This document shows positions 6,871 through 15,293 of a DNA stretch of 64,000 nucleotides, piece by piece. Under the pieces are notes generated by a model that did not search any database, was not told the DNA's origin, and saw nothing but the letters and a program-made list of their open reading frames with translations. Origin of the DNA: Pseudomonas sp. Seg1 (lineage in GTDB: Bacteria > Pseudomonadota > Gammaproteobacteria > Pseudomonadales > Pseudomonadaceae); contig NZ_AP021903.1 in NCBI RefSeq assembly GCF_018326005.1, positions 1,614,001 through 1,678,000 of the forward strand. The letters are read 5' to 3'. The translations under genes were made by a program, and so were the position numbers. Within the stretch, counting starts at the first letter, position 1; every line of letters starts with the position of its first letter.

Positions 6871-7983
6871 TCAGTATTGGCTCAGATCGGCCAACGGATG
6901 CCGCCCCTCCCAGACCTTGTGAAAATGCGCCTCGACCACCGCATCCGGCACACTGCTGACGTCCGGCCAATGCCAGTGCGGCTTTTGATCCTTGTCGATC
7001 AGCCGCGCGCGAACCCCTTCGCTGAACTCCGGGTGCCGGCAGCAATTAAGGCTCAGGGTGTATTCCATCTGGAAAACTTCGGCCAGCGACATATGTCGCG
7101 CACGGATGATCTGTTCCCACACCAGGTGCGCGGTCAGGGGTGAACCTTCGCTCAGGGTTTTTGCCGCTCGAGCGATCAGCGCGTCGCTGCTGTCACGTTG
7201 CAGGCTGATGGCTTTCCAGGCGCAACTCACGTCGCTGACGTCGAGCAGTTCGTCGATCTGCCGACGCCGTGGCAGCCACTGCGGCTCGGGCATCTGCGCC
7301 AGCGCTTCCTGCTGCAAGGCCTTGAACAGACTGTTGAGCTGCATGGCGGTCTGTTCCTGCCAGTTGAGTTGCAACAGGCCTTCGATCAGTTCTGGCTGCT
7401 GCTCGTCGAGCAGGAAACGGTCGGCCAGATCCAGATCAAGCGCATCGCGGCCGTTCATGTGTGCGCCGGTCAGGCCAAGGAACAAGCCGAGCTTGCCCGG
7501 CAGCCGCGCCAGAAACCAGCTGGCGCCAACATCCGGATACAGACCAATGGTGATTTCCGGCATCGCCAAACGGCTGCTCGGCGTGACAATCCGCGTGCTC
7601 GCACCTTGCAACAAACCCATGCCGCCGCCCAGCACGTAGCCGTGGCCCCAGCAGATCAACGGTTTCGGGTAGGTGTGCAGACTGTAGTCCAAGCGGTATT
7701 CCGCAGCGAAAAATTGCGCGGCCAGCGGCGGTACTTCGCCGGGATGGGCGCGACAGGCTTCGACCAGGCTGCGCACTTCACCGCCAGCGCAAAAGGCTTT
7801 GGCACCATTGCCGCGCAGCAATACGCAGACAATTTGTGGATCCTTGGCCCAGGCATTCAATTTATCGCTGAGGGCGTTGATCATCGGCAGAGACAGCGCG
7901 TTCAGCGATTTTTCAGCGTCCAGGCTGGCGATACCGAGGCGTGCGCCGTCGGTGCCGGAGAGTTCTTCGAAGTGCAGATTCAT
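6871..7983 (-). CDS. Enoyl-CoA hydratase/isomerase family protein, 3-hydroxyisobutyryl-CoA hydrolase-like
   Basis: 370-aa crotonase-fold protein. The crotonase oxyanion-hole segments are GNGAKAFCAGGEVR (about 58-71) and HGYVLGGGMGL (114-124). The segment MPEITIGLYPDVGASWFLARLPG (141-163) carries the Glu143 and Asp151 typical of 3-hydroxyisobutyryl-CoA hydrolases of valine breakdown, and the length is closer to that subfamily than to 260-aa hydratases. Start at 7983 follows GAGGT. It is alone here, with no acyl-CoA dehydrogenase or mutase beside it, so a role in valine catabolism is inferred from family only. Confidence 0.8.
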   Translation of the reverse strand: MNLHFEELSGTDGARLGIASLDAEKSLNALSLPMINALSDKLNAWAKDPQIVCVLLRGNGAKAFCAGGEVRSLVEACRAHPGEVPPLAAQFFAAEYRLDYSLHTYPKPLICWGHGYVLGGGMGLLQGASTRIVTPSSRLAMPEITIGLYPDVGASWFLARLPGKLGLFLGLTGAHMNGRDALDLDLADRFLLDEQQPELIEGLLQLNWQEQTAMQLNSLFKALQQEALAQMPEPQWLPRRRQIDELLDVSDVSCAWKAISLQRDSSDALIARAAKTLSEGSPLTAHLVWEQIIRARHMSLAEVFQMEYTLSLNCCRHPEFSEGVRARLIDKDQKPHWHWPDVSSVPDAVVEAHFHKVWEGRHPLADLSQY

Positions 7984-8115
7984 CGTGACCTCGATCGGGA
8001 ATTTGAACGATAAGTATGATCGCTGTGTGGGAAAGTGCCTGATGTGCATCAGATCAATTGACAAGCGTGGTCGGCTTTCCTAGGGTTCGCCCCATTGTTT
8101 TTGCCGGATATGACC

Positions 8116-8808
8116 ATGACTGCTGACGACCGTATCAAACTCGAACCGAGCTGGAAGGAGGCACTGCGTGCTGAATTCGACCAGCCCTACATGGCAGAGT
8201 TGCGCAACTTTCTGCAGCAGGAGCGGGCGGCCGGCAAGGAAATCTATCCGCCGGGTCCGCTGATTTTCAATGCGCTGAATTCGACGCCGCTGGATAAAGT
8301 GAAAGTGGTGATCCTCGGTCAGGATCCGTATCACGGCCCGGGACAGGCCCATGGCTTGTGCTTCTCGGTGCAGCCGGGCGTGCCGGCGCCGCCGTCGTTG
8401 GTCAACATCTATAAAGAGTTGAAACGCGATCTGAACATCGACATCCCGAACCACGGTTATCTGCAGAGCTGGGCCGATCAGGGCGTGTTGATGCTCAACA
8501 CCACCATGACCGTCGAGCGCGCCACCGCCAACGCACACAAGGACAAGGGCTGGCAGTTTTTCACCGATCGGATCATTGAACTGGTCAGCGAGCGCCAGCC
8601 GCATCTGGTGTTCATGCTCTGGGGCGCGCATGCGCAGAGCAAGCAGAAGCTGATCGACGCGACCAAGCATCTGGTGCTGACCTCGGTGCACCCGTCGCCA
8701 CTGTCGGCGTATCGAGGATTTTTGGGCTGCGGGCACTTTAGCCGGACCAACAAGTTTCTTGAGCAGAATGGCGAAACGCCGATCGAGTGGCGTTTGCCAC
8801 CGGTTTGA
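8116..8808 (+). CDS. ung: Uracil-DNA glycosylase
   Basis: Removes uracil from DNA to start base-excision repair. 230 aa. Signatures: [14 protein letters not shown] with catalytic Asp70, the DNA-intercalation and leucine-loop motif [11 protein letters not shown] with His192, and [10 protein letters not shown] in the uracil pocket. Two starts six bases apart are possible (8110 MTMTADD and 8116 MTADD); neither has a strong ribosome-binding site, and 8116 matches the family N-terminus better. It converges on the AbrB-family gene, with a REP pair between. Confidence 0.95.
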   Translation: MTADDRIKLEPSWKEALRAEFDQPYMAELRNFLQQERAAGKEIYPPGPLIFNALNSTPLDKVKVVILGQDPYHGPGQAHGLCFSVQPGVPAPPSLVNIYKELKRDLNIDIPNHGYLQSWADQGVLMLNTTMTVERATANAHKDKGWQFFTDRIIELVSERQPHLVFMLWGAHAQSKQKLIDATKHLVLTSVHPSPLSAYRGFLGCGHFSRTNKFLEQNGETPIEWRLPPV

Positions 8809-8826
8809 TGTCGGCCTGAAGGGCCC

Positions 8827-8933
8827 CATCGCTGGCAAGTCGAGTCGTCGCACCGCAGCTCCCACAGGTTTTTGTGGGTGCCACAATTATGTGTACACCT
8901 CAGAACCCTGTGGGAGCTGGCTTGCCAGCGATA
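8827..8933. repeat. REP pair (GCTGGCAAGCCAGCTCCCACAG family)
   Basis: Left half CATCGCTGGCAAG ... CAGCTCCCACAGG and right half CCTGTGGGAGCTGGCTTGCCAGCGAT face each other. The left half is interrupted by an extra 16 nt or so (around 8840-8855). Lies between converging genes. Confidence 0.85.
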
Positions 8934-8947
8934 AAGTCGACTCGGTC

Positions 8948-9982
8948 TTACTCGGGATTACGATTCCAGTATTTGAACAACGGCTCCGCCAGAAACAGCA
9001 CAAACAACAGCCGCATCACCTGCATCGCCGTCACCAGCGGCACCGACAGTTGCAGGGTCTCCGCCGTCAGACTCATTTCGGCAATCCCGCCGGGCATCAT
9101 GCCCAGCGTCAGTGAGCGCAGATCCAGATGGGTCAAGGCACTCAATCCCAACGCCGCCAATGTGGCGATCAACATGGTCAGCGCCGTGCCGATCAACGTG
9201 CGGCCCATGAACGACGGCGCACGCCGAAAAAACTGTCGATTGAAGTGGCAGCCCAGGCCGCTGCCGATCAACCACTGGCCAATCTGACTGCCGCCATTGG
9301 GCAAACCGATGTGCAGATCCCAACCGATACTCACCGCCGCACTCACCAGCAACGGCCCGAACAGCCACGGATTGGGTTGACGCAAACGCTGCCAGAGCCA
9401 AGCAAGCAGACCACCTGCCGGAAACAGGATCGCCAGCCAGCGCCAATCGACACTGCCAGCGTGAGCAATCGGCGTGCCGTCACCGAGCAGATACTTGAAC
9501 GCCGCCGGCACACACAACACCACCACCAACACCCGCAGACTTTGCCCTGCCGCAACGTGGCTGAGCATCGCCCCGTTGCGTGCACCGAGGTTGACCATCT
9601 CACCGGAGCCACCGGGCATGCTCGAGAAAAACGCCGTGGCGCGATCCTCCCCGGTGCGGCGCATCAACCACACGCCAACCACCGCCGACACGCTGGTCAC
9701 CAGCGCACCGAAAAAGATCAGACCGAAATGACTGAGCACCTGCTCCATCACCACCGGGGTGAAGTGCAGGCCGATGCCGATCCCGACAATCCACTGGCCG
9801 CACTTGCGGCCGCCGGGGATTTCCGTGAGTTGCCACGGCGTCAGGCAGCGCACGAGGATGATCGCCAGCAACGAGCCGACCATCCACGGCAGTGGCCAGC
9901 CGATCTGGCTGGCGAGGTAACCGCCAAGCAGACCGACCAGCGGGGTTCCCCACCAGGATTTCAGTGAGGCGCGATCAAACAT
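8948..9982 (-). CDS. AbrB-family (DUF-type ammonia monooxygenase-like) membrane protein
   Basis: 344-aa polytopic inner-membrane protein made of two homologous halves, each with GxxxGxxL and a PGGxxEM loop (MPGGSGEMV near 125; MMPGGIAEMS near 300). This is the AbrB-type membrane-protein family once annotated as putative ammonia monooxygenase. About ten hydrophobic segments. ATG at 9982 overlaps the tctA stop by eight bases; a longer TTG start at 9988 is possible. It is the last gene of the tricarboxylate uptake operon. Its transport substrate is not known; context suggests a carboxylate-related job. Confidence 0.8.
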   Translation of the reverse strand: MFDRASLKSWWGTPLVGLLGGYLASQIGWPLPWMVGSLLAIILVRCLTPWQLTEIPGGRKCGQWIVGIGIGLHFTPVVMEQVLSHFGLIFFGALVTSVSAVVGVWLMRRTGEDRATAFFSSMPGGSGEMVNLGARNGAMLSHVAAGQSLRVLVVVLCVPAAFKYLLGDGTPIAHAGSVDWRWLAILFPAGGLLAWLWQRLRQPNPWLFGPLLVSAAVSIGWDLHIGLPNGGSQIGQWLIGSGLGCHFNRQFFRRAPSFMGRTLIGTALTMLIATLAALGLSALTHLDLRSLTLGMMPGGIAEMSLTAETLQLSVPLVTAMQVMRLLFVLFLAEPLFKYWNRNPE

Positions 9983-11489
9983 CGGCAATGGCGCGGCGTG
10001 CGACCGAACGTTTGCGCCAGATGCGCAGCAGCGGCATCAGCAGCATGATCGCGGTCAGTACCCAGACACCGAAGGTGATCGGGCTCGACCAGAGGATTTC
10101 CAATGCACCGTTGGAAATCGACAGCGCCCGACGCAGGTTCTGCTCCATCAGGCCACCGAGGATGAAGCCCAGCAGCACCGGCGACAACGGGAAGTCGAGC
10201 TTGCGCAGGATGTAACCGAAAATGCCGATACCGACCATCAGGAACAGGTCGAACGTGGTGGCGTGCACCGCGTAGACGCCGATCCCGGTGATGATCGCGA
10301 TCACCGGCACCAGTGCCCAGTTCGGCACCGCAAGGATGCGCGTGAAGATGCGGATCATCGGGATGTTGAGGATCACCAGCATGATGTTGGCGATGAACAG
10401 CGAGGCGATCAGGCCCCAGACGATATCCGGTTGTTGCTGGAACAGCAGCGGCCCCGGGGTAATGTTGTACAGCGACAGGGCGCCGATCATCACCGCGGTG
10501 GTACCCGAACCCGGAACACCGAGGGTCAGCATTGGCACCAGCGCGCCACAGGCAGAAGCACCGATGGCGGTTTCCGGGGCGGCGAGGCCACGGGCATCAC
10601 CTTCACCGAATTTGCCGCTGGCACCGGCGATGCGTTTCTCGGTCATGTAGGCCACGGCACTGGCCAATGTGGCGCCGGCACCCGGCAATACGCCCATGAT
10701 GAAACCGAGCAGGCCGCAACGGATGTTCACCACGAACACCGAAGACGCTTCCTTGAAGTTGAACATCATCCGGCCGGTGGCTTTTACCGCTTCCTGGCCG
10801 CGATGGGTTTTCTCCAGCAACAGCAGAATCTCGCTGATCGAGAACAAGCCCAGCACCAGCACGACGAACTGGATGCCGTCGGTCAGGTGAATGTTGTCGC
10901 CAGTGAAGCGGTACACGCCGCTGTTGGCGTCGATGCCGACGCTCGACAGGAACAGCCCGATCAACGCCGCAATAAACGTCTTCAGCGGTCGATCACCGGC
11001 CATGCCGCCCAGGCAGACAATCGCAAACACCATCAACACGAAGTATTCCGCCGGCCCAAAGGCAATCGCCCATTTCGCCAGCAACGGCGCGAACAGCACC
11101 ATGCCGCAGGTGGCGATAAACGCACCGATAAACGAACTCCACGCCGACAGCGACAGCGCCACACCGGCCAGACCTTTGCGGGCCATCGGGTAACCGTCGA
11201 GGGTGGTCATTACGGTCGATGCTTCGCCGGGAATGTTCAGCAGAATCGAGCTGATCCGCCCGCCGTATTCGCAGCCCAGATACACAGCTGCCAGCAGAAT
11301 CAACGCCGACTCCGGCGGCAGGCCGAGGGCAAAAGCAATCGGAATCAGCAGTGCCACCCCGTTGATCGGGCCAAGGCCCGGCAGCAAGCCGACGACGGTG
11401 CCGATCAGTGTGCCGGTCAGGGCCGTGACCAAGTTGTACGGGCTCAGCGCGACGCCGAAGCCTTGACCCAAATAACCGAGGGTATCCAT
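9975..11489 (-). CDS. tctA: Tripartite tricarboxylate transporter, large membrane subunit TctA
   Basis: 504-aa permease of a tripartite tricarboxylate (citrate-type) secondary transporter, with about 11-12 membrane segments. Signature pieces: GLLPGLGPINGVALLIP (about 34-50), NIPGEASTVMTTLDGYPMA, and GVLPGAGATLASAVAY mid-protein, the paired re-entrant-type PGLG/PGAG motifs of the family. It begins one base after the tctB stop codon and overlaps the next gene, so tctB, tctA and the AbrB gene are one transcript. Works with TctC (binding protein) and TctB. Confidence 0.93.
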   Translation of the reverse strand: MDTLGYLGQGFGVALSPYNLVTALTGTLIGTVVGLLPGLGPINGVALLIPIAFALGLPPESALILLAAVYLGCEYGGRISSILLNIPGEASTVMTTLDGYPMARKGLAGVALSLSAWSSFIGAFIATCGMVLFAPLLAKWAIAFGPAEYFVLMVFAIVCLGGMAGDRPLKTFIAALIGLFLSSVGIDANSGVYRFTGDNIHLTDGIQFVVLVLGLFSISEILLLLEKTHRGQEAVKATGRMMFNFKEASSVFVVNIRCGLLGFIMGVLPGAGATLASAVAYMTEKRIAGASGKFGEGDARGLAAPETAIGASACGALVPMLTLGVPGSGTTAVMIGALSLYNITPGPLLFQQQPDIVWGLIASLFIANIMLVILNIPMIRIFTRILAVPNWALVPVIAIITGIGVYAVHATTFDLFLMVGIGIFGYILRKLDFPLSPVLLGFILGGLMEQNLRRALSISNGALEILWSSPITFGVWVLTAIMLLMPLLRIWRKRSVARRAIADV

Positions 11490-11490
11490 A

Positions 11491-11949
11491 TCAGTTCTCC
11501 AGCACGTCGAGCAGGCCAAGGGGCAGCGGAACGTCCATCACACGGTCGAACAGCAGGTACAGACCGATGGCCATCAGCGTGGTCACCACCACGCTCGGCC
11601 ACCAACGACCGCCATACAGGCGCGCCATCGGAATGCCGATGAGGATGCTGCTGAGGATGAAACCCAACGGTTCGAACAAACCGGCGAACACCAGCAACAA
11701 GGCGACGCAGATGGCAATCTTGGTCAGCGTTTCGCGATCCAGCGGTGGATCTTCATCGCTGTGTTTGATTGGCGCCGGGCGGAACACCATGTACAGCAGC
11801 GCCGCGCCCATCAGGCCGAGCATCAGCAAAGGGAAGGCGCGCGGGCCCACCGGTTCGTAGGAAAAAGCCGCTTGATACGGCCACGCCATCAGGGCCAGGC
11901 CGGCGCAAACCAGCAACAGCACTGAAGCGAAAATGCGTTGAATAAGCAT
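11491..11949 (-). CDS. tctB: Tripartite tricarboxylate transporter, small membrane subunit TctB
   Basis: 152-aa protein with four predicted membrane helices (5-25, 40-58, 82-105, 118-140) and the family motif GPRAFP near residue 35. Partner of TctA. Its stop is immediately before the tctA ATG, with one base between, consistent with coupled translation. The family is recognised by size, four helices and position rather than by catalytic residues. Confidence 0.88.
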   Translation of the reverse strand: MLIQRIFASVLLLVCAGLALMAWPYQAAFSYEPVGPRAFPLLMLGLMGAALLYMVFRPAPIKHSDEDPPLDRETLTKIAICVALLLVFAGLFEPLGFILSSILIGIPMARLYGGRWWPSVVVTTLMAIGLYLLFDRVMDVPLPLGLLDVLEN

Positions 11950-12005
11950 GGGAGCTCCTGTGCCGCGTCCCCGCAGTCGGGAACGCAGCCGCTAGACAGA
12001 GGCGA

Positions 12006-12983
12006 TCACTGGATCAGGCCGAACTCTTTGGCCAGCACTTTGTAGTCCGCCACCTGCTTCTTCACGTAGGTGTCGAGTTCCGGGCCGGTCATGGCAAACG
12101 GGAACAGTTCACGCTGATCGCGCAGCTTGGCGAACTCGTCGGAGGCCAGCAGTTTGTCGAACGAGTCTTTCCACCAGGCGTAGTCTTCATCGCTGACTTT
12201 TGGCCCGAGGTAGAAGCCGCGCACCACTGGCCAGACGATGTCGTAGCCTTGCTCGCGAGCGGTCGGGATGTCTTTCATTTCCGGCTCGTCGAGACGCTTG
12301 TCGGCGAACACCGCGAGCAGACGCATATCGCCGCTCTGGATGTGCGGCATGGAGTCGGAGATGTCGGTGCTGCCGACCTGGATGTGGCCGCCGAGCAGGG
12401 CGGTGGCGATTTCGCCGCCACCTTCGAGGGCGACGTAACGCAGGTCACGCGGGTTGATCCCGGCAGCCTTGGCGATCAGCGCGGTTTGCATCCAGTCCTG
12501 GCTGCCGACGGTGCCGCCGGAACCGATGACCACGGAGCTCGGATCTTTCTTCAATGCCTGAACGAGATCGTCGAGGGTCTTGTAGGGCGAATCGCTTTTC
12601 ACCGCGATGGCACCGTAGCTGGTGCCGACGGCCGCGAGCCAGCGCACATTGGTTTCATCGAAACGGCCGAACTTGCCCTGGGCCAGGTTCAACAGCGAAC
12701 CGCTGGACCACGCCACCAGCGTGCCGGCATCGGCCGGACGTTGCGCAACCACGGCGTTGTACGCCACCGCGCCAACGCCGCCGGGCATGTAGGTGACACG
12801 CATCGGTTTGGTCAGCAGTTTTTCGTTGACCAGCGCGCTCTGCACCAGTTTGCAGGTCAGATCGAAACCACCACCCGGCGAGGCCGGGGCGATGCATTCC
12901 GGACGTTTCGGTTCGGCCATGAGTTGGCCGGCAACCAGCACCGTGCCGATAGCTAAAGCAACTTTACGCAGTGACAAATTCAT
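12006..12983 (-). CDS. tctC: Tricarboxylate-binding periplasmic protein TctC (Bug family)
   Basis: 325-aa periplasmic receptor. Signal peptide MNLSLRKVALAIGTVLVAGQLMA, cleaved near residue 23. Mature Bug-fold hallmarks: CIAPASPGGGFDLTCKL (substrate loop one), VTYMPGGVGAVAYN, and the GSGGTVGSQDW loop. Start at 12983 preceded by GGAGAG. Captures citrate or other tricarboxylates for TctAB; exact substrate is inferred from the adjacent opdH porin and tctDE regulators. Confidence 0.93.
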   Translation of the reverse strand: MNLSLRKVALAIGTVLVAGQLMAEPKRPECIAPASPGGGFDLTCKLVQSALVNEKLLTKPMRVTYMPGGVGAVAYNAVVAQRPADAGTLVAWSSGSLLNLAQGKFGRFDETNVRWLAAVGTSYGAIAVKSDSPYKTLDDLVQALKKDPSSVVIGSGGTVGSQDWMQTALIAKAAGINPRDLRYVALEGGGEIATALLGGHIQVGSTDISDSMPHIQSGDMRLLAVFADKRLDEPEMKDIPTAREQGYDIVWPVVRGFYLGPKVSDEDYAWWKDSFDKLLASDEFAKLRDQRELFPFAMTGPELDTYVKKQVADYKVLAKEFGLIQ

Positions 12984-13092
12984 TGGTCTCTCCACAGGTT
13001 TTTTTGTTGTAGGGGATTCTTTGTAGGAGTTGCCGAAGGCTCGGATCGCGATCGGACGATCTTTTGATCTTCATCTTCGACATTTCAATCAA

Positions 13093-14385
13093 TTACCAAA
13101 GCGCAACGCTATAGCTCACCAGCAACCGCACTTCATCAGCATCGCGAGCGGAGTAATTCGAGCGATAAGTGGCATTACGCAAACGCACCGCGACATCCTT
13201 CAAGGCGCCGCTTTGTACTACATATTTGATCTCGGTGTTGCGCTCCCACTCTTTGCCTTCTTCACCGTTCTTGAGCTTGATGTTGTCACCGCTCAAGTAA
13301 CGGCTCATGAAGCTCAGACCGGGGATGCCGAGTTTGGCGAAGTCGAAGTCGTAACGTGCTTGCCAAGAGCGTTCTTCGGCGCCGGCGAAGTCGTTGATCT
13401 GCACGAAGTTGACCAGGTACGGGTCGCTGCCATCGACATACGGGAATGCGCTGTCGCCGGACATGTGCTGATAACCGGCGCTGAACTTGTGGCCGCTCAG
13501 GGCATAACTGACCAGACCGTTGAGCGAGCGGTTGTCGATTTCGCCGCCACGCGCCGCGCCTTGATCGTCACTGACGGCAAAACGCAGGTCGGTGGCAAAT
13601 GTGCCCGGGCCCATCGGGCGGGAGGCGACCAGACCGAAGAAGTGCTGGTTGTAGACTTCGTCGAGTTGCGCGAAGTGGTAACTGCCGGTGATCTTGTCAG
13701 TGAACTTGTAGTCCACGCCGCCGAAATCGAAGTGCTTGCCGGCAGCGGTGCCGGCAAAACGGCTGTTCTTGTTGTTGAGGGCGATGTCCTCGAAATCGGT
13801 GCTGTCGCGATCCTTGGCTTTCTCCAGGCGTCCGCCAGTGAAGGTCAGGTTTTTGATTTCTTTGGACGTCAGCAAACCGCCTTCAAAGGTCTGCGGCAGG
13901 ATGCGTCCGTCGTTAGGCTTGAGGATCGGCAGTTCGGGGATCAGGCTGCCGATTTTCAGTTCTGTGGCGGAGATTTTCACTTTGCCGGTCAGGCCGACCT
14001 TGGAGTACTCGTCAGCCGCGCGCCCGTCGTCGTGGGTCGGCAACAGGCCGGTGCCGGTACGGTCCGGGCTCGAATCGAGCTTGACCCCAAGCATGCCCAA
14101 CGCATCGACACCGAACCCCACGGTGCCGTCGGTGTAACCCGATTGCAGATTGAGCATGAAGCCTTGTGCCCATTCGTCACGCTTGGATTGCTGGGCGCTG
14201 GTGCCATCGCGAAAGTCGCGGTTGAAATACATGTTGCGGGTTTCGAAGGTGGCGCTGCTGTCTTCGATGAAGTCGGCAAAACTCAACGGCGAAAAACCGG
14301 CGAGGGCGGCGGCGCTGGCGAGGGTGGCGTGGCTGAAACGGGAAGGGCGAACGGGCATGAGAGCCCGGGTCTGCATGGACGGCAT
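13093..14385 (-). CDS. opdH: OprD-family porin OpdH (tricarboxylate porin)
   Basis: 430-aa outer-membrane beta-barrel of the OprD/OccK type. Signal peptide ends at PLSFA with mature DFIEDSSATFETRNMYFNRDF, the usual OprD N-terminus. Barrel strands run through to the C-terminal LLVSYSVALW with terminal aromatic Trp. It heads the opdH-tctCBA operon, 109 nt upstream of tctC. In P. aeruginosa the equivalent gene next to tctCBA and tctDE is opdH, induced by cis-aconitate; this identity is by synteny. Start chosen for GGAG nine bases upstream. Confidence 0.88.
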   Translation of the reverse strand: MPSMQTRALMPVRPSRFSHATLASAAALAGFSPLSFADFIEDSSATFETRNMYFNRDFRDGTSAQQSKRDEWAQGFMLNLQSGYTDGTVGFGVDALGMLGVKLDSSPDRTGTGLLPTHDDGRAADEYSKVGLTGKVKISATELKIGSLIPELPILKPNDGRILPQTFEGGLLTSKEIKNLTFTGGRLEKAKDRDSTDFEDIALNNKNSRFAGTAAGKHFDFGGVDYKFTDKITGSYHFAQLDEVYNQHFFGLVASRPMGPGTFATDLRFAVSDDQGAARGGEIDNRSLNGLVSYALSGHKFSAGYQHMSGDSAFPYVDGSDPYLVNFVQINDFAGAEERSWQARYDFDFAKLGIPGLSFMSRYLSGDNIKLKNGEEGKEWERNTEIKYVVQSGALKDVAVRLRNATYRSNYSARDADEVRLLVSYSVALW

Positions 14386-14419
14386 GCGGGTGTACTCCGT
14401 TTATTGTTCTTATTGGTCG

Positions 14420-14439
14420 AAAACGCTTCGTGGCGTTTT
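14420..14439. promoter_or_regulatory. Inverted repeat in the opdH/tctD divergent region
   Basis: Perfect 7-bp arms AAAACGC (14420-14426) and GCGTTTT (14433-14439) with a 6-nt spacer, 35 nt upstream of opdH. It could be an operator (for example for TctD) or a weak hairpin. Function inferred only. Confidence 0.35.
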
Positions 14440-14621
14440 TCGTCACGCTGTGTGGCAGCAGCGACGGCAGTCGAAACTGTCCGTAAACCGACTCTAACGG
14501 CCCAACCTTTCGCTAACCTTTCAGCTGACTTTCACGGTTTTCGGGCTTCACAGCGACGGTTGCGGCTGTAAACTCCGCGACAAAGAGTGGCGCCGGCCAC
14601 CCCTGAACGAGGTAAGAATCC

Positions 14622-15293
14622 ATGCGTGTCCTGCTCGTCGAAGACCATCTGCAACTGGCCGAAAGTGTGGCCCAGGCGCTCAAGAGCACCGGTCTGACCG
14701 TGGATGTGTTGCACGATGGTGTCGCCGCCGATCTGGCCCTGAGCAGTGAGGAATACGCGGTGGCGATTCTTGATGTCGGCTTGCCGCGCATGGATGGATT
14801 TGAGGTGTTGGCGCGCTTGCGTGCTCGTGGAAAAAATCTGCCGGTGCTGATGCTGACCGCGCGCAGTGATGTGAAGGATCGCGTGCATGGCCTCAATCTC
14901 GGCGCTGACGATTACCTCGCCAAACCGTTCGAACTGACCGAACTGGAAGCCCGGGTCAAAGCCCTGTTGCGCCGCAGTGTGCTCGGCGGCGAGCGCCAGC
15001 AACGTTGCGGCGTGCTGGCCTATGACCTCGACACACGGCGCTTCACCCTCGGTGAAGAGCTGCTGACCCTGACCTCGCGCGAGCAAGCCGTACTCGAAGC
15101 GCTGATCGCCCGACCGGGACGGGTGATGAGCAAGGAGCAACTGGCCTCGCAGGTATTCGGCCTCGACGAAGAAGCCAGCCCCGATGCCATCGAAATCTAC
15201 GTGCATCGCCTTCGCAAGAAACTCGACGGTCAACCGGTGGCGATCGTGACATTCCGTGGTCTCGGCTATCTGCTGGAAAGTCGCGATGCATAA
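14622..15293 (+). CDS. tctD: Response regulator TctD (OmpR/PhoB family)
   Basis: 223 aa. Receiver domain 1-115 with acidic pocket ED at 7-8, phospho-acceptor Asp51 in ILDVGLPRMDG, Thr79 and Lys101 in LAKPFEL. A winged-helix DNA-binding domain follows (about 128-220: LTLTSREQAVLEALIARPGRVMSKEQL, then IYVHRLRKKLDG recognition helix and wing GLGYLL). Expected to turn on the divergent opdH-tctCBA operon when tricarboxylate is present. Its stop overlaps the tctE start by eight bases. Confidence 0.93.
   Translation: MRVLLVEDHLQLAESVAQALKSTGLTVDVLHDGVAADLALSSEEYAVAILDVGLPRMDGFEVLARLRARGKNLPVLMLTARSDVKDRVHGLNLGADDYLAKPFELTELEARVKALLRRSVLGGERQQRCGVLAYDLDTRRFTLGEELLTLTSREQAVLEALIARPGRVMSKEQLASQVFGLDEEASPDAIEIYVHRLRKKLDGQPVAIVTFRGLGYLLESRDA

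Noticed and set aside
10263..11642. 459-codon frame antisense to tctA
   Set aside because: Same shadow effect; extreme Arg/Gln/His content and no recognisable motif, while tctA is clear.
13030..14571. Long plus-strand frame across opdH
   Set aside because: Shadow of opdH, and it runs across the opdH-tctD promoter region; porin on the minus strand has signal peptide and C-terminal Trp.
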